DNA of 9,810 bases from JAFNGF01 sp964567045 (GTDB lineage: Bacteria > Planctomycetota > Phycisphaerae > Sedimentisphaerales > Anaerobacaceae). Below the pieces are notes generated by a model, which was not told where the DNA came from, searched no databases, and worked only from the letters and a program-made list of their open reading frames with translations. The stretch covers positions 1-9,810 of the forward strand of contig CAZMLE010000114.1 in NCBI GenBank assembly GCA_964567045.1. The letters run 5' to 3'. The translations under genes and the position numbers were made by a program. Below are positions 1-5,073 of the stretch, one piece after another (position 1 is the stretch's first letter; each line of letters starts with the position of its first letter).

Positions 1-2
1 AA

Positions 3-46
3 GTGTTACCTATGTCTTGTCTGTACTGTGTTACCTATCTCTTGTC
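3..46. repeat. Two 19-bp direct repeats, possible insertion sequence edge
   Basis: GTGTTACCTATGTCTTGTC at 3-21 recurs at 28-46 with one mismatch (G14 versus C39), giving a period of 25 bp. Spaced direct repeats of this kind resemble the multiple transposase-binding repeats at the ends of IS21- or IS481-type elements, and the GTTACCTAT core looks familiar from such ends. No transposase is visible in the window, so if this is an IS edge the element lies to the left. The repeat itself is read directly from the sequence; the IS assignment is inference. Confidence 0.4.
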
Positions 47-74
47 GTCACACCTGCTTGGCCATGCCAACAAT

Positions 75-116
75 TTAGAAATTGACAATTGACAATCGTA
101 AATTGACAATTGGAAG
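75..116. repeat. Heptanucleotide tandem repeat array (TTGACAA unit)
   Basis: Six consecutive 7-base units run from 75 to 116. Units at 82-88, 89-95 and 103-109 are exactly TTGACAA; those at 75-81, 96-102 and 110-116 are degenerate versions (TTAGAAA, TCGTAAA, TTGGAAG). The array ends one base before the ATG of the first gene. Each perfect unit contains TTGACA, the consensus -35 hexamer. For the first copy (82-87), a weak -10-like GACAAT lies at 105-110 after 17 bp, which would place transcription start at or next to the ATG at 118. This promoter reading is speculative. Degenerate heptamer arrays are known from cyanobacterial genomes as STRR sequences. Confidence 0.75.
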
Positions 117-117
117 A

Positions 118-2232
118 ATGAATGCAACGCGAAAAAAGTACTCCCGGGTTGTTTTGGCGACAGTTCTGCTCGCTCTGGTCCAACCCCCGTTTCTGTCTTC
201 GGCAGAAGACACGGGAGCGGCCGAGCCTCCCCGACTTGTCGGGGCTTTGCAGGATTCCTCGTGCAAATACTTCAAGATTCAGGTGGTGGACCGACAAACG
301 GGCCGGGGCGTGCCTTTGGTGGAACTGCGCACCGTCAATGGCATAAAATACTTCACCGACAGCAACGGAATTGTCGCGTTTTATGAGCCGGGCTTAATGG
401 ATAAAGAGGTGTTTTTCTTTGTCGAAAGCCACGGCTATGAATTCCCAAAAGACGGCTTCGGCTTCCGCGGGATCAGGCTGAAAACAACGCCCGGCGCGAG
501 TGCGGCTGTTAAGATCGACCGGCTAAATATTGCTGAGCGACTTTATAGAGTCACGGGCCAGGGCATCTATCGTGACAGTGTTTTGACCGGGCAGCCGGTT
601 CCGCTACAAAATCCCCTTCTCAACGGACAGGTCGCGGGACAGGATTCGGTGCTCACCTGTCTATACACCTGTCCTGAGCGCAGCCGAAGGAACGGGCGAC
701 TATTCTGGATGTGGGGTGACACGGCAAGACCTTCTTATCCGCTGGGGAATTTTGCCATGTCCGGCGCCGTGTCGGATCTGCCAGAGAACGGAGGGCTGGA
801 CCCTGCGGTTGGGATAGACCTGGAATATTTTGTCGATGAGACGGGATTTAGCAAACCGATGTCCCCTTTGAAGGAACCTGGCCTGGTCTGGCTCGATGGA
901 CTATTAACCGTCAAGGATAAGCAGGGCCGGCAGCGGATGGTCGCCAAATTTGCCCGCCTGAAAGGTCTGGACGAGGTGCTCGAACGAGGACTGGTGGTGT
1001 TCAACGATGCAACGAACACATTTGAGCCGCTGATTCGCTCTGGTCCAGACTTCTTGCCATACCCTGATTCTGGACACCCCGTGCGGATAAATCTGGATGG
1101 TCAGGAATATTACTATTTTGGCACCCCGTTCCCTCTGGCGGTGCGTATGCGTGTCAGAGCACAGTGGGATGATATTATCGATGCAAACCGTTATGAGGTC
1201 TTGACCGCCCTTGAAGGCAGTGAACCCCGCCATAGTGATGGCGGGGTTAACCGGTTAGCCCCGCAATCTATTGCGGGGTCCTGGGTCCCTTTTGCGGACT
1301 TGATAGGCAACGACACCTCTGCAAAGACCTCCGTCATCGAGGCTCTGAAGAAAGAAAAGCAGGATGTGCATCTGAACGATATAGAGTCAGGCAAAAAAGT
1401 ATCTCCTCACGGCGGCACGGTCTATTTCAATGCCTACCGACAGCGATGGGTTGCGATCTTCGTACAGCAGTTCGGCGAAAGCTCTTTTCTGGGCGAGGTT
1501 TGGTACGCCGAGGCCGACACGCCCGTAGGTCCGTGGGCTTACGCCAGGAAGGTTGTCACTCACAACAAGTACTCCTTTTATAACCCGAAGCAGCATCCTT
1601 ATTTTGACCAGGCCGGCGGCCGTATGATCTTTTTTGAAGGCACTTATTCATACGGTTTCTCCGGCTCCGCTGAGGATGCGACGCCGCGTTACGACTATAA
1701 TCAGATTATGTACCGATTGAACCTCGACGATCCGCGTCTGGCTCTGCCTGTGGCGGTGTATCAAGTACGGGCTCGGCAGGATGAAGAAGACTATCTGCTG
1801 CGCGATGGCGTGGAAAAGAGCGGCAAGTGGGACTTTGTCGAATCAATACCGTTTTATGCGATTGAGCCGGCCCGAGCCGATGCTAATCTCGTTCCCATCT
1901 ACGCTGTGAGAGTCCCGACTAAAACCGGGCAGACAATTTGCTTGACCGTAAAGTGTCCCGACTCATCCGCCAGTGCACTTTTCTATGCTTTGCCGCCAAC
2001 TGATCTGCCGAACGAGAACTCCTGTATAGTACCGCTTTATGAGTACTGTCATGCCGATACGGGGCAGCACATTTATTCCACCGAACCAGAGCTGCGTGAT
2101 CCCCGCCTGCGCGGGGACAGGCCTGCCCCTGCGAAAGCAGGGGGTTGGATTCGCACTGAAAATCCTTTATGTCGGGTTTGGAAGGCTCCAGAGACGTTTC
2201 TTCTGGACAGCAAGGCTAAGCCGACTGGGTAG
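118..2232 (+). CDS. Exported conserved protein of unknown function, beta-propeller-like
   Basis: 704 residues from ATG 118. This start is preferred over TTG 82 because the 12 extra residues would only translate the heptamer array, while ATG 118 opens a clean Sec signal peptide: basic RKKYSR, a hydrophobic stretch at residues 11-21, and a likely cut after SSA (residue 29). Residues about 50-140 resemble a carboxypeptidase-regulatory-like beta sandwich (IQVVDRQTGRGVPLVEL). From about residue 140 a propeller-like region follows, with GRLFWMWGDT near 193-202, WYAEADTPVGPW at 462-473, and a FYNPKQHPYFDQ to IMYRLNLDDPRL stretch, reminiscent of DUF4185- or GH43-like folds. The tail contains LYEYCHADTGQHIYST, reminiscent of a DUF5648-like repeat. 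I recognise the family as a conserved planctomycete type without known function. Four palindromic repeat insertions lie inside the frame (229-244, 670-691, 1223-1278, 2100-2143), and the TAG stop is the first part of a fifth element. The frame stays open through all of them, so the gene is probably intact. Cofactor, substrate and enzyme activity cannot be told. Confidence 0.88.
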   Translation: MNATRKKYSRVVLATVLLALVQPPFLSSAEDTGAAEPPRLVGALQDSSCKYFKIQVVDRQTGRGVPLVELRTVNGIKYFTDSNGIVAFYEPGLMDKEVFFFVESHGYEFPKDGFGFRGIRLKTTPGASAAVKIDRLNIAERLYRVTGQGIYRDSVLTGQPVPLQNPLLNGQVAGQDSVLTCLYTCPERSRRNGRLFWMWGDTARPSYPLGNFAMSGAVSDLPENGGLDPAVGIDLEYFVDETGFSKPMSPLKEPGLVWLDGLLTVKDKQGRQRMVAKFARLKGLDEVLERGLVVFNDATNTFEPLIRSGPDFLPYPDSGHPVRINLDGQEYYYFGTPFPLAVRMRVRAQWDDIIDANRYEVLTALEGSEPRHSDGGVNRLAPQSIAGSWVPFADLIGNDTSAKTSVIEALKKEKQDVHLNDIESGKKVSPHGGTVYFNAYRQRWVAIFVQQFGESSFLGEVWYAEADTPVGPWAYARKVVTHNKYSFYNPKQHPYFDQAGGRMIFFEGTYSYGFSGSAEDATPRYDYNQIMYRLNLDDPRLALPVAVYQVRARQDEEDYLLRDGVEKSGKWDFVESIPFYAIEPARADANLVPIYAVRVPTKTGQTICLTVKCPDSSASALFYALPPTDLPNENSCIVPLYEYCHADTGQHIYSTEPELRDPRLRGDRPAPAKAGGWIRTENPLCRVWKAPETFLLDSKAKPTG
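229..244. repeat. Palindromic element inside first gene, near mature N-terminus
   Basis: CCCCGAC at 229-235 pairs perfectly with GTCGGGG at 238-244 across a 2-base loop. It encodes residues about 38-43, a few residues after the predicted signal peptide cleavage point, in a segment (AAEPPRLVGALQD) that looks like a linker before the first beta-sandwich domain. It is in frame and adds no stop. Confidence 0.6.
654..691. repeat. REP-like element with short direct repeat, inside first gene
   Basis: TGTCCTGAGCGCAGCCGAAGGA at 670-691 (written here as one 22-base unit only by position and key core CCTGAGCGCAG) matches the kind of dispersed element that translates as PERSRR in many environmental genomes. 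It encodes C185 to R191. Just upstream, CACCTGTC occurs at 654-661 and again at 666-673, a 12-bp period, and GGACAGGT at 625-632 is the reverse complement of ACCTGTCC at 667-674. The insertion separates VLTCLYT from NGRLFWMWGDT, where a continuous Y-x-G-x-LFW strand would be expected from similar proteins, so it probably lengthened a loop. Confidence 0.6.
1223..1278. repeat. Double hairpin repeat inside first gene
   Basis: Two hairpins lie back to back. AACCCCGCCAT at 1223-1233 pairs with ATGGCGGGGTT at 1238-1248 (11 bp, 4-base loop). CCCCGCAAT at 1259-1267 pairs with ATTGCGGGG at 1270-1278 (9 bp, 2-base loop). Between them is the palindrome GGTTAACC at 1245-1252. The unit is read in frame as residues 369-387 (EPRHSDGG to SIAG) and falls between propeller-like segments. 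The length and near-perfect pairing are not expected in ordinary coding sequence. Confidence 0.8.
2100..2143. repeat. Double hairpin repeat near 3' end of first gene
   Basis: TCCCCGC at 2100-2106 pairs with GCGGGGA at 2111-2117 (4-base loop), and CCCCTGC at 2126-2132 pairs with GCAGGGG at 2137-2143 around a GAAA loop, a GNRA-type tetraloop if transcribed. It encodes residues about 661-676 (DPRLRGDRPAPAKAGG). The PAKAGG translation is typical of a widespread bacterial palindromic repeat family. It splits the segment HIYSTEPEL from GWIRTENPLCRVW, which probably once formed one structural repeat. Confidence 0.75.
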
Positions 2233-2283
2233 GGTGGGCTTTAGCCCACCAAGAAGATGATGGTGGGGCGAGCCCCACCCTAC
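2229..2283. repeat. Double hairpin repeat carrying the stop codon of the first gene
   Basis: GTAGGGTGGGCT at 2229-2240 and AGCCCCACCCTAC at 2271-2283 form an outer inverted repeat with one bulged base. Each arm also folds locally: GGTGGGCT 2233-2240 with AGCCCACC 2243-2250, and GGTGGGGC 2262-2269 with GCCCCACC 2272-2279. The TAG stop of the first gene (2230-2232) is inside the element's left end. GTAGGGTGGGC-type units are common dispersed repeats in planctomycetes and cyanobacteria. In RNA it could act as a weak transcription attenuator or stabiliser, but no T-tract follows, so it is not a standard intrinsic terminator. Confidence 0.8.
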
Positions 2284-2318
2284 TTTCTGATTGCCGACTT
2301 GCGATTTCTGACTTATGA
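2284..2318. repeat. Second heptamer array (YTKNYGA-like unit)
   Basis: Five consecutive 7-base units, each ending in GA, run directly after the hairpin repeat: TTTCTGA at 2284-2290, TTGCCGA at 2291-2297, CTTGCGA at 2298-2304, TTTCTGA again at 2305-2311, CTTATGA at 2312-2318. The unit differs from the TTGACAA array at the left end of the window but has the same 7-base period. The sequence degrades into unrelated bases by about 2319. Confidence 0.6.
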
Positions 2319-2346
2319 TGTTGATGTTCATAACAGATGTAGAATT

Positions 2347-2352
2347 GGAGAG
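2347..2352 (+). promoter_or_regulatory. Ribosome binding site setting the start of the first oxidoreductase
   Basis: GGAGAG lies 6-8 bases before ATG 2359. The frame is open back to 2257, but that extension would translate the hairpin and heptamer repeats and push the twin-arginine motif inside the protein, so ATG 2359 is chosen. Confidence 0.7.
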
Positions 2353-2358
2353 ACGAAA

Positions 2359-3663
2359 ATGATGCAGACACGGAAACTAACACGGCGGGAACTTTTGAAG
2401 AATTCGGCGATGGCGGCCGGAACGCTCACGCTGGCGGGCGTGACCGTTCCCCCCGCTTTTGCGGGGGCCGGAGGCAGCGACACGATTCGGGTTGGTGTGG
2501 TCGGCTGCGGCGGGCGAGGATCAGATGCAGCGCGTGACTGCGTCAAATCGTCGCCGGGCGTGGAAATCGTCGCCCTGGCAGATGCCTTTGGCGACCGCCT
2601 TGACGGCTTGAGGAAAGAATTCAAAGTCCGCAGCGACCGCTGTTTCGTCGGCCTGGACGCATACAAGCACCTGCTTGGTGTGGACGACATTAACCTTGTC
2701 ATCCTGGCCACGCCGCCTGGCTTTCGGCCCATGCAGTTCGCCGAAGCCATCAACCGCGGCAAACATGTCTTTATGGAGAAACCGGTGGCGGTCTGTCCGA
2801 CAGGGATCAGAATGGTCATGGAGGCGTCCGCAAAGGCGACCGAGAAAAAACTGGCCGTCGTGGCAGGCACACAACGCCGCCACCAGCCGGTATACATAGA
2901 GACGATGAAGCGAATCCACGATGGCGCGATTGGCGAGATTGTCTCGGCACAATGCTACTGGAACCAGGGCGGACTCTGGGTCAACAGACGCCAGCCGAAC
3001 CAGAGCGATGTCGAGTGGCAGGTCCGCAACTGGCTTTACTTCACGTGGCTATCCGGCGACCACATTGTCGAACAGCACGTACACAACATCGATGTAGTCA
3101 ACTGGGCGTTTAATGCCCTTCCCGAAAGCGTGCAAGGTCTGGGCGGTCGGCAGTATCGTACGGGCCCGGAGTACGGCAACATCTACGACCACTTTGGGGT
3201 AGAATTCTTCTATCCCAACGACGTACGAACCATTAGCATGTGCCGGCAGATCGAGGGCACAATAGATATCGTCAGCGAGCGTGTGGTCGGGACAAAGGGC
3301 GTCAGCGATTGCTGCGGGACTATCGAAGGCGAAAACCCGTGGCGTTACGAAGGCCCAAATCCAAACCCATACGTGCAGGAGCACGCCGATTTGATTAAGA
3401 GCATTCGGGACGGCAACCCGCTCAACGAAGGCCAGCGGATCGCCGAAAGTACGCTCTGCGCGATTATGGGCCGGGAATCAGCCTATTCCCGGCAGCAATT
3501 CAAACGCTCGTGGTTTACCAGTAGATGCACGCTGAACTTGCTGCCGCCTGAGGGTCTGGTGCTGAGCGATTCCAAGCCCGTTGACCCGGTTGCAGTTCCG
3601 GGCGTGTACGAGCTGCCCGGCTTAGTGCAGGAAGAAGCGGGACGCAAAAAAAAGCGTGCCTAA
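2359..3663 (+). CDS. Tat-exported Gfo/Idh/MocA family oxidoreductase (paralog 1)
   Basis: 434 residues. Members of this family are NAD(P)-dependent oxidoreductases, often acting on sugars, inositols or sugar derivatives. A twin-arginine leader is visible (L-T-R9-R10-E-L-L-K, then a weakly hydrophobic alanine-rich stretch, A-F-A near 33-35), so the folded, cofactor-loaded enzyme should go to the periplasm, as for Zymomonas glucose-fructose oxidoreductase. The Rossmann fold starts at about residue 42, with the dinucleotide motif GCGGRG at 49-54. The conserved EKP is at 140-142 (catalytic lysine position) and the second-domain motif EQHVHNIDVVNW is at 238-249. Length is normal. The C-terminus is a basic GRKKKRA tail containing an eight-A run (3646-3653). 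Near the leader cut site a palindrome (2450-2467) encodes part of PPAFAG. It starts 126 nt after the first gene and is followed after 26 nt by a close paralog. Family is certain; substrate is unknown. Some exported relatives are GH109-type glycosidases, which cannot be excluded. Confidence 0.95.
   Translation: MMQTRKLTRRELLKNSAMAAGTLTLAGVTVPPAFAGAGGSDTIRVGVVGCGGRGSDAARDCVKSSPGVEIVALADAFGDRLDGLRKEFKVRSDRCFVGLDAYKHLLGVDDINLVILATPPGFRPMQFAEAINRGKHVFMEKPVAVCPTGIRMVMEASAKATEKKLAVVAGTQRRHQPVYIETMKRIHDGAIGEIVSAQCYWNQGGLWVNRRQPNQSDVEWQVRNWLYFTWLSGDHIVEQHVHNIDVVNWAFNALPESVQGLGGRQYRTGPEYGNIYDHFGVEFFYPNDVRTISMCRQIEGTIDIVSERVVGTKGVSDCCGTIEGENPWRYEGPNPNPYVQEHADLIKSIRDGNPLNEGQRIAESTLCAIMGRESAYSRQQFKRSWFTSRCTLNLLPPEGLVLSDSKPVDPVAVPGVYELPGLVQEEAGRKKKRA
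2450..2467. repeat. Palindrome inside Tat leader of paralog 1
   Basis: CCCCCGC at 2450-2456 and GCGGGGG at 2461-2467 form a perfect 7-bp stem with a TTTT loop. It encodes residues about 31-37, including the A-F-A signal peptidase-like site. It resembles the CCCCGC-type repeats in the first gene and may be a short insertion that now forms part of the leader. A 7-bp stem alone could be chance in GC-rich DNA. Confidence 0.45.
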
Positions 3664-3675
3664 GACAGCGAATAT

Positions 3676-3680
3676 AGGAG
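3676..3680 (+). promoter_or_regulatory. Ribosome binding site of paralog 2
   Basis: AGGAG, 9 bases before ATG 3690, within the 26-nt gap after the stop of paralog 1. No separate promoter is evident in the gap, which supports co-transcription. Confidence 0.65.
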
Positions 3681-3689
3681 ATTCTTAAT

Positions 3690-5024
3690 ATGGCATCCTC
3701 AGAGAAAGATAGACGCAGTCCAAAGAAGTATGCAACCGTAGCTGCCGGCGCAGTGGCGGCTGCCGGCTCAATTGGCCAGATGGCCCATGCACAAGGGTCC
3801 GACAAGATCAAAGTAGGGTTACTCGGCTGCGGCGGACGCGGCAACGGGGCTCTGGGGCACTGTTTACAGGCCGATCCAGGCGTCGAGGTTATCGCCCTGG
3901 CTGACCTATTTGAGAGCCAAGTCCGGAAAACCAGGAACACGTTCGCCAAGAACGAAAAGTTCAAAGATCGGATAAAGATCGACGACGATCACCTGTTCTG
4001 GGGCTTTGACTGTCACGAGAAGCTGGCCCGGTGCGAGGCGGACCTTCTATTGATGGCGACTGCGCCGGCGTTTCGCGGGCGGCAGATGCTCGCCGCGGTC
4101 AAGGCCGGCAAGCACATCTTCACCGAGAAGCCCATCGCCACAGACCCCGTCGGCTGCCGGCAGGTCATAGAAGCCTCCAAAATCGCCGAAGACAAGGGCC
4201 TTGCCATTGTCGCCGGCACGCAGCGCAGGCACGAGTTCAGCCGCGTGGAACTTATGAAGCGCATCCACGATGGCGCGATCGGCGAGCCCGTCGGCGGCCA
4301 GTGCTACTGGTACGGCGGCGGCATCTGGTACAGAGGCTACGTCCAGGGCATGAGCGAACTGGAATGGCAGTGCTACAACTGGTACCACTTCGCCTGGCTG
4401 TCGGGCGACCAGATTTGTGAGCAGCACATCCACAACATCGATGTGATGAATTGGTGCTTTAACGGTCCGCCGAAGAAGTTCACCGCCGTTGGTGGTCGCG
4501 GCTGCCGCGACTACAGTAAACAGGCAAAAGAAGTCTGTAGTAAGCTTAACAACGGCAGCGAAGCGGGCTGGGAAAAGTACAACGGAGACATTTGGGACCA
4601 TATTTTTGCCGAGTTCGAGTACCCCAACGGCGCCCGCGCCCTTAGTTTCAGCGGGCACGGTCCCGGCACCGGACGCGGCGGCGAGAAAATTGTCGGCACC
4701 AAGGGCACCAGCGACTGCAACAGCCGCATCTGGGGCGAGAACCCGTGGCAGTACGAGGGCCAGAGCGTCAACGGACAACTGCAAGAGCACATCGACCTGA
4801 TCAAGAGCATCCGGGACGGCAAACCGCTCAATGAGGGCCAGCAGGTCGCCGAGAGCACATTGACGGCTATCGGCGGACGCATCGCCGCCTACACCGGTCG
4901 CAGCTTCAACTGGAGCTGGCTGCTGAACGCCTGCAAACTGGAGCTTGTGCCCAAACAGGAAGGCCTCAGACCAGGTCCTGGGATATTTGCTCCGATCGCC
5001 ACTGGCCGCGACCAGCTGGTCTAA
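3690..5024 (+). CDS. Gfo/Idh/MocA family oxidoreductase (paralog 2), Tat-like leader
   Basis: 444 residues, and clearly the closest relative of the preceding gene: both share VAGTQRRH, MKRIHDGAIGE, an EWQ-x-x-NW stretch, WLSGD, EQH-x-HNIDV-x-NW and KSIRDG-x-PLNEGQ. The nucleotide-binding GCGGRG is at residues 46-51, EKP at 146-148, and EQHIHNIDVMNW at 244-255. The leader is alanine-rich with a likely AHA cut site at 32-34, but the twin-arginine motif reads DRRSPKKYA, with proline where Tat substrates normally have phenylalanine and lysine in place of leucine. Export by Tat is therefore likely but less certain than for its neighbours. Compared with paralog 1 it has an insertion of roughly 20 residues with two cysteines (GCRDYSKQAKEVCSK to NGDIWDH) before the conserved IWDH-x-x-x-EF-x-YPNG segment, which could change the active-site rim. 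It probably acts in the same pathway on a related substrate. Substrate unknown. Confidence 0.95.
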   Translation: MASSEKDRRSPKKYATVAAGAVAAAGSIGQMAHAQGSDKIKVGLLGCGGRGNGALGHCLQADPGVEVIALADLFESQVRKTRNTFAKNEKFKDRIKIDDDHLFWGFDCHEKLARCEADLLLMATAPAFRGRQMLAAVKAGKHIFTEKPIATDPVGCRQVIEASKIAEDKGLAIVAGTQRRHEFSRVELMKRIHDGAIGEPVGGQCYWYGGGIWYRGYVQGMSELEWQCYNWYHFAWLSGDQICEQHIHNIDVMNWCFNGPPKKFTAVGGRGCRDYSKQAKEVCSKLNNGSEAGWEKYNGDIWDHIFAEFEYPNGARALSFSGHGPGTGRGGEKIVGTKGTSDCNSRIWGENPWQYEGQSVNGQLQEHIDLIKSIRDGKPLNEGQQVAESTLTAIGGRIAAYTGRSFNWSWLLNACKLELVPKQEGLRPGPGIFAPIATGRDQLV

Positions 5025-5060
5025 GATACAAGCAGAAAAAGCAGATATAGCGTGAACATT

Positions 5061-5067
5061 GAAGGAG
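5061..5067 (+). promoter_or_regulatory. Ribosome binding site setting the start of paralog 3
   Basis: GAAGGAG sits 6 bases before ATG 5074. A TTG at 5059 would give five extra residues but overlaps this site, so ATG 5074 is the better start. Confidence 0.7.
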
Positions 5068-5073
5068 TCGGCG

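Noticed and set aside
82..117. N-terminal extension of the first gene from TTG 82
   Set aside because: The extra residues are a translation of the heptamer array and precede an otherwise complete signal peptide starting at ATG 118.
1223..2143. CRISPR array, because of several palindromic repeats with spacers
   Set aside because: The repeats differ in sequence, spacing is irregular (hundreds of bases), and the intervening DNA is coding.
2229..2283. Intrinsic terminator between the first gene and paralog 1
   Set aside because: The hairpins are strong, but no run of T residues follows; the sequence after the arm is TTTCTGATTG. It is better described as a dispersed repeat, with a possible attenuating effect.
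2257..2358. N-terminal extension of paralog 1 from ATG 2257
   Set aside because: It would translate the hairpin and heptamer repeats and bury the twin-arginine leader; GGAGAG before ATG 2359 supports the later start.
3646..3677. A_AAA_AAG slippery heptamer (3648-3654) at the end of paralog 1, as in dnaX-type -1 frameshifting
   Set aside because: The -1 frame stops at 3675-3677 after only seven codons, does not join the next gene, and no strong downstream stem is seen. Probably just a lysine-rich tail.
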